Assembly (NCBI RefSeq): GCF_018863395.1
Contig: NZ_JAHKRR010000010.1
Location: 92,555-156,554 of the forward strand
Origin: Sinomicrobium weinanense
GTDB lineage: Bacteria; Bacteroidota; Bacteroidia; Flavobacteriales; Flavobacteriaceae
Direction of reading: 5' to 3'
DNA length: 64,000 nucleotides
Shown here: piece after piece, positions 34,109-42,853 of the stretch
Numbering within the stretch: position 1 is the stretch's first letter
Layout of the letters: each line of letters starts with the position of its first letter
Made by a program: the position numbers and the translations under genes
Notes under the pieces: model-generated
Told to the model about the DNA's origin: nothing
The model's input: the letters and a program-made list of their open reading frames with translations, nothing else
The model's database searches: none

Positions 34109-35467
34109 ATGACCATTATCAAAAGATCATTTCTATGTATATCCCTGCTCGCTTCGGGCTTATCCGTAACCGCACAGCAGGAACCGGTAACAGATACCAA
34201 CACACCGCTTCACCTGTTGCAACCGGACTACCCGACACCCTATGGCAAACCGGAAGCCAAAGAAGTCCTGAAAGTACTCGACCGCGTATATTCCTACCTG
34301 GATGCTACAACTCCCGCCAGATTGATGAACGGGAAAACACAAAAGGAAATAACCGACCTGAAACAACTGAATGAAAACACCGTTTTCGCCCCTGGAGATT
34401 TCCGCCTTACGAGCTATGAATGGGGAGTGACATACGCCGGCATGCTCCTCGCAGGAGAAGTCACCGGCGACCAAAAATACACCGACTATACTTACAAACG
34501 TTTAAAACTCATTGCCGACATCGCCCCTTACTACAGGGAGCAGTTAAAAAAAGACCCGGACAGTCCTTCTCCCATACGCTCCGTCCTGGACCCCCATGCC
34601 CTGGACGATGCCGGGGCGATATGCGCTGCCATGATAAAAGCCAAAAAACAGGGAGCCAAATTCGGCCTTACTTCCATTATTGACCATTATATCGATTATA
34701 TCAGCACCAGGGAATTCCGCCTGAAAGACGGTACCCTGGCCCGCAACCGCCCTCAGCCCAACACCATCTGGCTCGACGACCTTTTTATGAGCGTTCCTGC
34801 CCTGGCACAAATGGGAAAACTTACCGGGGAGAAAAAATATTTTGACGATGCCGTAAAACAGGTATTACAGTTTTCGGAGCGTATGTTCAACAAAGAAAAG
34901 GGGCTGTACATGCATGGCTGGGTCCAGGCCATGAAAGTACACCCCGAATTTCACTGGGGCCGTGCAAACGGCTGGGCTGTAATGACCCTGGTGGAACTGC
35001 TCGATGTACTGCCTCCGGAACACAAGGGATATAACAAAGTGTTGACAATACTACGGGCACATATAAAAGGGTTGATATCCTATCAGGACGGCACCGGTTT
35101 CTGGCACCAGCTCCTGGACTGCCCTGACACTTATCTGGAAACCTCCGCTACCGCCATTTACACCTATTCGATTGCCCGGGCCATCAATAAGGGATACGTG
35201 GATAAACTCGCTTATGCCCCAGCTGTGCTACTGGGGTGGAATGCCGTGGCCACCAAAGTGAACGAAAAAGGCCAGGTGGAAGGTACCTGCGTGGGAACGG
35301 GAATGGGCTTTGACCCCGCATTTTATTATTACAGGCCCGTCAACGTCTATGCCGCCCACGGATATGGCCCCGTGCTACTCGCAGGAGCGGAAGTCCTGAA
35401 TATGCTGAAAAAACATCAATTTGAAATTAATGACAGCTCGTTACAATTGCTTGGCCATGACGAATAA
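34109..35467 (+). CDS. GH105 unsaturated rhamnogalacturonyl hydrolase
   Basis: A 452-residue exported (alpha/alpha)6-barrel protein (signal peptide to about residue 23, VTAQ). Typical GH105 segments are YEWGVTYAGMLLAGEVTGDQ, VLDPHALDDAGAICAAMIKA, NTIWLDDLFMSVPALAQMG with the catalytic-type Asp, MHGWVQAMK, WGRANGWAVMTLVELLDVLP and ETSATAIYTYSIARAINKGY, ending AHGYGPVLLAGAEVL. These enzymes hydrate and hydrolyse the 4,5-unsaturated galacturonic acid left by pectate or rhamnogalacturonan lyases. It fits directly after the PL26-like lyase as the next catabolic step. A strong terminator follows at 35490-35532. Confidence 0.93.
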   Translation: MTIIKRSFLCISLLASGLSVTAQQEPVTDTNTPLHLLQPDYPTPYGKPEAKEVLKVLDRVYSYLDATTPARLMNGKTQKEITDLKQLNENTVFAPGDFRLTSYEWGVTYAGMLLAGEVTGDQKYTDYTYKRLKLIADIAPYYREQLKKDPDSPSPIRSVLDPHALDDAGAICAAMIKAKKQGAKFGLTSIIDHYIDYISTREFRLKDGTLARNRPQPNTIWLDDLFMSVPALAQMGKLTGEKKYFDDAVKQVLQFSERMFNKEKGLYMHGWVQAMKVHPEFHWGRANGWAVMTLVELLDVLPPEHKGYNKVLTILRAHIKGLISYQDGTGFWHQLLDCPDTYLETSATAIYTYSIARAINKGYVDKLAYAPAVLLGWNAVATKVNEKGQVEGTCVGTGMGFDPAFYYYRPVNVYAAHGYGPVLLAGAEVLNMLKKHQFEINDSSLQLLGHDE

Positions 35468-35489
35468 TTCGGAATAGTTTTATATACAA

Positions 35490-35532
35490 CAGGTTATTTA
35501 TCGCAATCGTAAAAATTGCGATAAATAACCTG
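35490..35532. terminator. Strong bidirectional hairpin terminator
   Basis: An 18-bp perfect stem (CAGGTTATTTATCGCAAT with its complement) around a 7-base loop, 22 bp after the GH105 stop. The right arm lies 9 bp before the end of the convergent glycosidase fragment. A/T-rich flanks suit termination from both sides. Confidence 0.75.
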
Positions 35533-35540
35533 CATATATT

Positions 35541-36008
35541 TTACGGCATTTTGGATAGCCCCTCCCAACGTACATTCCATTTACCGTTCTTCGGGAAACC
35601 GGGATTTTCATCTTCACTATTGTCCCATCCGGCACACATCATCGCTACGGCCGCCAGTACTCCGCCGTTTCCGGGAAGGTAAAGGCGTAGCCGTTCGTCC
35701 TGGTAATTATGACCGTTCGGGAGATAGGTATTGGTCTGTATATCCATGAGCAGGGCATCCACGGCTTTTTCCGGCATCCCCAGTCTCGCTGCGGTCATGG
35801 CGGTCATGGGGAAATCCCAACCCCAGGGGTCTTCCCAGGCCCAGTTCTCCCAGATCAGATCAAATGTACGGCGCATGACTGTAGTGTCCAGGCCGGAAGT
35901 TCCGGGCAACATGCCGTAAGTCCCGAATACCGAAGGGTGGTCTGTTTTGTATCGTGGATTGGTATAGGAATCCGTCGCACTTTCCGTAGGGTATTTAGGT
36001 GTCCTTCT
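35541..36008 (-). pseudogene. C-terminal fragment of an (alpha/alpha)6-barrel glycosidase-like protein
   Basis: The open frame extends from an in-frame stop at 36009-36011 to 35541. It contains YKTDHPSVFGTYGMLPG, RRTFDLIWENWAWEDPWGWD, FPMTAMTAARLGMPEKAVDA and LPNGHNYQDERLRLYLPGNG, ending with FPKNGKWNVRWEGLSKMP. This is the C-terminal barrel end of a large family of six-hairpin glycosidases found in Bacteroidota pectin and hemicellulose clusters; I cannot give the GH number. More than half of a normal protein is missing at the N-terminus. The break lies next to the tRNA-like fragment at 36103. Confidence 0.7.
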
Positions 36009-36060
36009 TTACTTCTTTAAGGGTTGAAAGTAATTATTAGCAAATTGTATGCAAACAAAC

Positions 36061-36122
36061 ACAAAGGGTCCAAGGAAAAACTCTCTGAACCCTTGTAAAT
36101 ACTGGTCGGGGTGACAGGATTC
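36061..36122 (-). other. tRNA-Pro-like 3' end with downstream terminator (attachment-site scar)
   Basis: On the minus strand 36122-36103 reads GAATCCTGTCACCCCGACCA: the T-loop end, T-stem strand, seven-base acceptor strand, discriminator A and CCA of a tRNA. CACCCCG pairs with CGGGGTG, the usual 5' acceptor strand of tRNA-Pro. The T-stem 5' strand and everything upstream are absent. Just downstream, AAGGGTTC and GGACCCTT arms (about 36061-36096) form the tRNA's natural terminator. A tRNA 3' part from the T-loop onward plus its terminator is the usual residue left at one end of an integrated element. No integrase gene is in the window. Confidence 0.6.
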
Positions 36123-36306
36123 AAATTCATTTTACACCCCGTTAAAAATCAGAAGTTCATATTTCATCTTTCAAAAAAGACACCGATTAGGGCACCTATA
36201 ACGGCTGTTTCGGCTTTCTATACATCAAATTTAATCATTTGAATTCAAATACAATATAATCCTATAAAAGGACTAATTAAAATCTTAATGATTAAGGATA
36301 AGTAGT

Positions 36307-36447
36307 GTAACCCCAACTTCCTTACTACAGCGATTCATTGCACCGGAAGAGATTGCCAATCTCGCGGTCTATCTTTCCAGCCCGCTGTCGGTTATAACCA
36401 ATGGAGCAGTCTTAAGAGCAGAGGGAGGTGTCTTAACCTCAATTTGA
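36307..36447 (+). pseudogene. C-terminal remnant of a short-chain dehydrogenase (SDR)
   Basis: One open frame ending in a stop at 36445-36447 encodes TSLLQRFIAPEEIANLAVYL and then SSPLSVITNGAVLRAEGGVL, ending TSI. This is the unmistakable end of a classical SDR (P-EEIA-LV-YL-S.....TNG....DGG). The catalytic YxxxK and cofactor-binding parts are missing and the DNA upstream shows no SDR. It is a fragment close to the tRNA-like scar, so it probably came with a rearrangement. Confidence 0.75.
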
Positions 36448-37058
36448 CACCATAATTAAAACGGTATTCCTGTTGAACATAAAAAATTACCCCTGCTTTT
36501 TTCAATACTTCACAGTTCAACAGGGATATCGCATTAAATTTCGTATTAAAGTTTTTTACAGGATAAACTGAGCGTATATACCCTATATTACAGTCGTATT
36601 TTGGTCTGAATATTTTTACCGGCAATAGTTCCCGGAATTAGTGTTATAAGCCCATCGGAGAAATTCGAATTCATGTTTCCATACCTTCCGGATAAAAAAC
36701 ATAAGAAGAAGCATCTACCTTAAAAATCCCTGGGTATTATCATAAAATTAGCTAAAAACCAAAAATGGTAATGCCAAACACGTTTTTGGAATTTTATTAT
36801 GGATGCAAGCATCCGTTAGCCCCTGTCTATTTCCATTTTAGAAAGAAGAAATCCGGGTATCCCGATTATCCTCAGGACTATTTTTTGATTCTACCAAAAA
36901 AACTCTTCAAACATTATCAAAATCCCAAAAAACACCCTCCTATACAAGGCAGTTAATAAATTTAATCGAAAATTAATCGATTATTAATCACTAATTAATT
37001 CCCGAGTTAACTGCCCAAAAATACATTTACTGCGATTTTAATTTTAAACCAACCTAAT
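36448..37058. other. Intergenic leader of the LamG-SusC-SusD-GxGYxYP gene set
   Basis: No gene is supported. The region is A/T-rich. The palindrome TAATCGATTA at 36974-36983, 75 bp before the lipoprotein start, has a central CG like a LacI site but differs from the TGTAATCGATTGCA sites. It could be an operator for this PUL or chance in A/T-rich DNA. Confidence 0.45.
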
Positions 37059-38123
37059 ATGTGTCGAAAAACAAATTGCTTTCCATTGTTTTTTTGCTTA
37101 CTGCTTATTTATTACTCCTGTAGTGAAGATGACAAAATTGAAAAAAGGGAAGTTAACCTCGATTGTCTTTATCAAAAACTGGACATTATGACTTCAACCC
37201 TGGATACGGCTGCCATAGGTGAAGAAGATGGTATGTATCCACAGGAAAATGCCGATGCCCTTCTGCAATCTGTTGATGAATTGGAATTGGGCATTTCACA
37301 AGGGCTTGCCGGACATTTTACCCTGCAATACGAAGCTGACAATTATTGCAATACCGCAAACAAAGCCATTGCCGAATTCAGAAACTCATTACAACTTACA
37401 CTACCTCCCGGAACACCCGCAGAATTGATCGTTTACGGCATTGATCAAAAAGGCAGGATAGAGTTTGGATCCAACCCCGTCTTTGGAGGAGATGATGCCT
37501 TTACTGTAGAGGCCTGGCTAAAATATGATGAAAACTTTTTTGAAAGTGGTATAGGTGATTTTATAGCCACTTTCGATAACAGCGGACAACCCCAGGAAGG
37601 TTGGATGATCAATTTTTTGGGTGATAACCTCAGGGCTACTTTAGGAATGGGGCCACAGGAGTCCCGTGTCCTTGAATTCGGCAACCCGTATCCGAAAACT
37701 TACGGACAATGGAATCATATTGCTATGGTCTATGACCAGAGCCTTAGCGAAGGACAATTGAGAATGTATGTCAACGGAGAATTATTTTTTAGTAAAACCA
37801 ATGACATTTATAATGATGGTGGTGAACTGCAGCTTTACCAACCCAATACCAGAAATTACAACATGTGGGCTTTTCAGGAACCGACCGATCAAAGCAGGTG
37901 TATGACCGGCCATATCAAAAAGTTTCGTTTTTGGAATTCGGCTATGTCGGTTCAGCAAATCAATTCCCTGATGCATTCCGATGTTTCAGGTAATGAAGCT
38001 GACCTGGAATGTGCCTGGGATTTTACGATGGTTCCGGAAGATGATGAAAACATTACGGATAAAACCGGGAAGCATATTGCCAAAATCGTCGGGGAATACA
38101 AATGGAAACCAATCGAAAACTAA
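37059..38123 (+). CDS. LamG-domain surface lipoprotein of a PUL
   Basis: A 354-residue lipoprotein (lipobox YYSC, Cys21). Residues 30-125 form a helical N-terminal domain (VNLDCLYQKLDIMTSTLD; VDELELGISQGLAGHFTLQY), possibly the DUF4972-type partner seen with LamG in Bacteroides. Residues 145-310 form a LamG/concanavalin jelly roll: FTVEAWLKYDENFF, WMINFLGDNLRATLGM, QWNHIAMVYDQSLSEGQLRM, YVNGELFFSKT, and GHIKKFRFWNSAMSVQQIN. It lies 18 bp before a SusC gene and is the first gene of the set, so a glycan-binding surface role beside SusC and SusD is likely. Nothing catalytic is visible. Confidence 0.82.
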   Translation: MCRKTNCFPLFFCLLLIYYSCSEDDKIEKREVNLDCLYQKLDIMTSTLDTAAIGEEDGMYPQENADALLQSVDELELGISQGLAGHFTLQYEADNYCNTANKAIAEFRNSLQLTLPPGTPAELIVYGIDQKGRIEFGSNPVFGGDDAFTVEAWLKYDENFFESGIGDFIATFDNSGQPQEGWMINFLGDNLRATLGMGPQESRVLEFGNPYPKTYGQWNHIAMVYDQSLSEGQLRMYVNGELFFSKTNDIYNDGGELQLYQPNTRNYNMWAFQEPTDQSRCMTGHIKKFRFWNSAMSVQQINSLMHSDVSGNEADLECAWDFTMVPEDDENITDKTGKHIAKIVGEYKWKPIEN

Positions 38124-38141
38124 ATTAAATCTCCTCCAGAC

Positions 38142-41100
38142 ATGAAAACATCATATGATAACATATACAGGCTTTTAGTCATTTTTACCGTACTGTGGTA
38201 TATGGGACCGCATGCCATTTGGTCTCAAGAAACGGATAACAATATTAAAGTTACCGGCACCGTACTGGCCCAGGATGGTTTGCCCATACCCCAGGCCAAC
38301 GTCTATGTGGAAAACTCATCTATCGGAGTAGTTACTGATTTTGACGGTAAATTTGTAATTGAGGTCCCTCCGGGAAAAGTGTTAATTATAAGTTTTTTGG
38401 GGATGAAACCCAAAAGGTATACAATCACTACCTCCCAATCACTCACCGTAACCCTGGAAGACGATGCACAGCTTTTAGACAACATTGTCTTAATCGGATA
38501 TGGTACTGTGGAGAAAAAAGACGTTACCGGGTCCATAGGCGCCATATCTGGCGACAAATTGGTCAAAGCCAATAACGTTAACATTTCCGAATCTCTGAAT
38601 GGCAGGGTATCGGGGGTTTTGGTTACCAAATCGTCCAACCGTCCGGGAGCCGGGATGTCTATTCAGATCCGAGGGCAAAATTCCATAAACTCTTCGAATG
38701 AACCGTTGTATGTTATCGATGGGGTTCCTTCTTATAGCGGGATTGCCCATATCAATGCTTCGGACATAGAATCCATAGACATCTTAAAAGATGCCGCTTC
38801 TACCGCCCTCTATGGGTCCCGGGGGGCCAACGGGGTGGTTATTGTTACCACCAAAGGCGCCACCAAAAAGAAAGGGTTCTCAATTGAATATAACGGTTCT
38901 GTTGGGATTAAAACCCCAACCCGGATTCCGGATATGATCGGAAATAAGGGAAATGGCCTGGAATATGTGGATTACAGAATTGCATTATGGAGAAAAAAAT
39001 ACGGCGATGCATCCCTGAACCGCACCGATTTTCTGACCGAAGATGAAAAACGCAGAATCCGTAATGGGGAATATTATGACTGGCTTCGGGAAATCTCCGA
39101 CAACAGCCTGGTTACCAATCACAGCCTGTATTCTTCCGGAGGCTCTGAAAATACATCATATTCGTTCGGTATGAGCTATGTAAAGGACAATGGGATGATT
39201 GGAAAAGAAGGCTTTGAACGTATTACTGGTAATATTGGCCTTGAGCATCGACTGACCGACAAGGTTTCAACCGGAATGACCACCTATCTGTCAAAGAACA
39301 ACACTAATCACGGTGCCGAAGAAACCCTTATCAACGCCTACTTCCTTCCTCCTATTGTCAGTCCATACGATGAAAATGGAGACTATGCTTTTAATGTTCA
39401 ACCCACCTCTAGCAAAATCAACCCTTTTATTCAGAATGAAAACAATATTCGGGAGACAGAGGCTATCTATGCCAATTTATCCGCTTTCATCGAAGTTAAG
39501 CCCTTTGAAGGCTTGTCGGTCAAATCTCAACTGGCCTATCAATTCGACACCCGTGTTAACGGGGAATGGATAGGCACCTTTACCCAGCAAAAGGGAGGTG
39601 TTAACCCCGCAGGAGCCTATCGTAGTGAAAACAGAAACAACAATTGGGTCTGGGATAACATCCTTACTTATAAGAAAAAGTTTGCCTTCGGGCATCAACT
39701 GGATGCAATAGGTTTATTCAGCCTTCAAAAGGACACTCATAAAGGGTCATCAATGCGTGGAGACGGCTTACCGTACAATTCTGATTGGCATGCGATCCAG
39801 ACGGCCGATGAAATAAGTGATGTCCAGAGTTATTACTGGGAGTCTGCCCTGACCTCATATATGCTCAGGGTTAACTATACTATGTGGGATAAATACATCC
39901 TAACAGCATCCGGTCGCTATGATGGCACATCCCGATTGAGTGCTGACAATCGCTGGGGTTTTATGCCCTCCATAGCAGTAGGATGGCAAATAAAGAACGA
40001 ACCGTTTCTAAAGGACGTGGATTTTATTACCGATCTAAAATTACGGGTAAGCTACGGAAACACCGGAAACAATAACTTAGGCCATGATATCACCTGGACC
40101 AAGCTAGATCTCTCCAGGTATACCTATGGCGACAACGGGATCAATGGCTTTGGTATCGGCAATGTAAGAGGGAACAAAGATCTACGATGGGAAATGACCT
40201 CTGAACACAATGCAGGGCTGGATTTTGGTTTCTTTAATAATAGATTGACCGGTTCAGTTGATCTGTATTATAAGACCACTGACGACCTTATTTTCAGTAG
40301 AGCTGTGGGTACTGTTAATGGTTTCGATTCGGTCTATGAGAACATAGGTACCACAACCAACAAAGGAATTGAGGTCAGTCTTAATACCGTCAATATAGAC
40401 TCCAAAAACCTGCAATGGAAAAGTAGTTTGAATTTTTCATTGAATAGAAATAAAATCAAGGATCTGTATGGAGATCAACAAGATGATCTTGGAAACCGCT
40501 GGTTTATAGGTGAACCGATCAATGTTATCTACGATTTTAAACACTTGGGGATTTGGCAGGAATCTGAAACAGGCCTGGCTGCAGATTACGGTCAGAGTGT
40601 TGGACATATTAAAGTTGAGGACGTCAATGGCGATTTTAATCTTGACGAACAGGACTATCAGATATTGGGATCTCCAAACCCGGACTGGACCGCAGGGCTA
40701 TCTAATACTTTGATATACAAAAACTTTGATTTCAGTTTTGATATTTATGCCCGGGTTGGCGGCTTGTATGACGACCCCTTTACCTATGTTTTTACTGCCT
40801 GGGATAATGAACACTGGAACAAGCTGGATGTTAATTACTGGAATCCTGAAAACGCCAGCAACAACTATCAGGAAATAGGAGCCCAGTCCTATTACACGCA
40901 GGTACTGGGAAAGGTGTCCGGGACCTTTGTTAAGGTCCAAAATATTGTACTGGGATATTCCACCAATGAAAAACTGAATAATGCCCTGGGCATTCAGAAA
41001 GCACGTATATATGGCATGGTTCAAAACCCCTTTACTTTTACGGACTACAAAGGCGCTGACCCTGAGGTTATCGGAGAGAACTTAAATACTCAATTATCAC

Positions 41101-41144
41101 TATATCCCATGATCTTTACACTGGGGCTTAATTTAAACTTCTAA
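38142..41144 (+). CDS. SusC/RagA TonB-linked outer membrane transporter
   Basis: A complete 1000-residue SusC-type transporter. It has a signal peptide (cut near WSQ, residue 29), a carboxypeptidase-D-like domain (residues 33-110; SSIGVVTDFDGKFVIEVPPG), the IVLIGYGTVEKKDVTGSIGA segment, a plug with VLVTKSSNRPGAGMSIQIRG and LYVIDGVPS / SIDILKDAASTALYGSRGAN, and a long beta-barrel. The last residue is Phe (LGLNLNF), as needed for outer membrane insertion. It pairs with the SusD gene 11 bp downstream to import an oligosaccharide. The partners (LamG lipoprotein, GxGYxYP) are unusual and do not reveal the glycan. Confidence 0.96.
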   Translation: MKTSYDNIYRLLVIFTVLWYMGPHAIWSQETDNNIKVTGTVLAQDGLPIPQANVYVENSSIGVVTDFDGKFVIEVPPGKVLIISFLGMKPKRYTITTSQSLTVTLEDDAQLLDNIVLIGYGTVEKKDVTGSIGAISGDKLVKANNVNISESLNGRVSGVLVTKSSNRPGAGMSIQIRGQNSINSSNEPLYVIDGVPSYSGIAHINASDIESIDILKDAASTALYGSRGANGVVIVTTKGATKKKGFSIEYNGSVGIKTPTRIPDMIGNKGNGLEYVDYRIALWRKKYGDASLNRTDFLTEDEKRRIRNGEYYDWLREISDNSLVTNHSLYSSGGSENTSYSFGMSYVKDNGMIGKEGFERITGNIGLEHRLTDKVSTGMTTYLSKNNTNHGAEETLINAYFLPPIVSPYDENGDYAFNVQPTSSKINPFIQNENNIRETEAIYANLSAFIEVKPFEGLSVKSQLAYQFDTRVNGEWIGTFTQQKGGVNPAGAYRSENRNNNWVWDNILTYKKKFAFGHQLDAIGLFSLQKDTHKGSSMRGDGLPYNSDWHAIQTADEISDVQSYYWESALTSYMLRVNYTMWDKYILTASGRYDGTSRLSADNRWGFMPSIAVGWQIKNEPFLKDVDFITDLKLRVSYGNTGNNNLGHDITWTKLDLSRYTYGDNGINGFGIGNVRGNKDLRWEMTSEHNAGLDFGFFNNRLTGSVDLYYKTTDDLIFSRAVGTVNGFDSVYENIGTTTNKGIEVSLNTVNIDSKNLQWKSSLNFSLNRNKIKDLYGDQQDDLGNRWFIGEPINVIYDFKHLGIWQESETGLAADYGQSVGHIKVEDVNGDFNLDEQDYQILGSPNPDWTAGLSNTLIYKNFDFSFDIYARVGGLYDDPFTYVFTAWDNEHWNKLDVNYWNPENASNNYQEIGAQSYYTQVLGKVSGTFVKVQNIVLGYSTNEKLNNALGIQKARIYGMVQNPFTFTDYKGADPEVIGENLNTQLSLYPMIFTLGLNLNF

Positions 41145-41155
41145 CCATCCGAGAT

Positions 41156-42802
41156 ATGAAAAGATCAATCAAAAATATAATTGTTGTGACATTGCTGGCC
41201 GTAACGACAGCATGTTCAGATTTTCTGGAAATAGACAATCCGTCCGCCGTTACGGACGATTTATATAATACAAAAGACGGACAAGAGAAATTACTGGCGG
41301 ATATATATGCCAAATACAGGAACGTATTTAATACCGGAGAGTTGCAGTACTACGGGACTGATCTATACCTGGCCATAACCGAAAGCCCGGACGAACGGAT
41401 GTTTAATGGTTACGACGCTTCATTTAATTCCACAGCCGGTGTGGTCGGTCCTTATTGGAGAAACCTGTACAAAATAGTTCAGGAAACCAATATCTTACTT
41501 ACCAGAACAACTCCCGAGACCGAAGGAATGACCGAAGAAACCTTCAATTCAATTACCGGTCAAGGGCGCTTTTTAAGGGCGCTTGCCTATTATTACCTGG
41601 TAGAAACTTTCGGGCCGGTGCCCCTGTATACCGAAGAACAATCCGAAATTATTACCACAACCAACAGGGCATTGGAAAGCGATATCTATACCTTCCTTAT
41701 AGCTGAACTGGAAGCAACCGTACAATTACTTACCTGGGATGTTTCGCAGCCCGGTATCGCCCAAAAAGGAGCAGCGCTTCAACTCCTGGGAAAAGTATAT
41801 TTAACAAGGGCCTACAAACCCTATGCCCAGCCTGGAGATTTTTCCATGGCTGCAGCAACATTGGATAAAATCATAGACGGAGCCGATAGCCCATATGCTC
41901 TTCTCGATAACTATGCCGATGTATACGACGAAAACAATCAGAACAATTCAGAAGTGATCTGGGCGATTCAATACGGTTTGGACCGGAACTTTTCAGGGTC
42001 AGGCAACCCGCAGCAGGCACAATTCGGATTTAATATTGTGGCCCTGGAACCTGATCTGTTCGACAAGGTACAAAAGGATTATTCGGCAATGTCAAGGTTT
42101 TACTGGGTAAACCCCAAAGTCCACGAGTTATTTGACAATCCATTAGCCGATATACGTTACGATGCTACTTTTCAGAGGGAGTTCTACGTAAATCATCCCG
42201 ATAGCGATCACCTGGGCGAACTTGGAATATACTTCCCGAGATGGAACGACAGCTCCGGCAACGATATGGGAGCACTTCAATATTATCCATTTGAGGAAGA
42301 GGATGAATATGTCTGGTACCCGCAATCAACTGCCTTACCTGTGCTCAATACCGGATCGGATAGAATGCCTATCATAAAAAAATTTAAAGATACCCGGATC
42401 GAATGGGGAGGCCCGGGCTCTCGTGAAGATGTGATATTCCGGCTATCCGGTACTTACCTCCTCAGCGCCGAAGCCTATTTGGGTGCAGGTAATACCGCTA
42501 CAGCCATTGAGCGTATTAACACATTGAGAAAAAGGGCTGCCTCAACCCCCTCATTTATAGATCAAATGGAAGTCTCTTCTATTGATCTGGACTTTATTCT
42601 GGATGAACGGGCAAGGGAACTTTTGGGAGAGCACGACAGGTGGTTTCATTTAAAACGCACCGGCAAGCTAATTGAACGGGCCAGATCATATAACATCTTT
42701 GTGCAGAAGTACGACAATATAAGTCATATGCACCTGGTTCGTCCAATTCCACAGGATGAAATTAATAAAGTTAATGGCCTCACCCAAAATGAAGGTTATT
42801 AA
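41156..42802 (+). CDS. SusD/RagB-like nutrient-binding lipoprotein
   Basis: A 548-residue lipoprotein (lipobox TTAC, Cys20) with the SusD fold. The segments SDFLEIDNPSAVTDDLYNT, GPYWRNLYKIVQETNILLTR, GQGRFLRALAYYYLVETFGP and VPLYTEEQSE carry the TPR-like N-terminal half. The C-terminal part has LLSAEAYLGAGNTATAIERI followed by LNLRKRAAS-like TLRKRAAST and LDFILDERARELLGEHDRWF, ending HLVRPIPQDEINKVNGL. All are standard family marks. It caps the SusC pore encoded 11 bp upstream and delivers glycan. Confidence 0.95.
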   Translation: MKRSIKNIIVVTLLAVTTACSDFLEIDNPSAVTDDLYNTKDGQEKLLADIYAKYRNVFNTGELQYYGTDLYLAITESPDERMFNGYDASFNSTAGVVGPYWRNLYKIVQETNILLTRTTPETEGMTEETFNSITGQGRFLRALAYYYLVETFGPVPLYTEEQSEIITTTNRALESDIYTFLIAELEATVQLLTWDVSQPGIAQKGAALQLLGKVYLTRAYKPYAQPGDFSMAAATLDKIIDGADSPYALLDNYADVYDENNQNNSEVIWAIQYGLDRNFSGSGNPQQAQFGFNIVALEPDLFDKVQKDYSAMSRFYWVNPKVHELFDNPLADIRYDATFQREFYVNHPDSDHLGELGIYFPRWNDSSGNDMGALQYYPFEEEDEYVWYPQSTALPVLNTGSDRMPIIKKFKDTRIEWGGPGSREDVIFRLSGTYLLSAEAYLGAGNTATAIERINTLRKRAASTPSFIDQMEVSSIDLDFILDERARELLGEHDRWFHLKRTGKLIERARSYNIFVQKYDNISHMHLVRPIPQDEINKVNGLTQNEGY

Positions 42803-42853
42803 AACATTCGCAGGTTGAACATTAATATATGGCAACTATTAAACTTAAAATCA

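Noticed and set aside
36061..36130. A complete tRNA gene
   Set aside because: Only the 3' end matches; the T-stem 5' strand, anticodon and D arms are missing.
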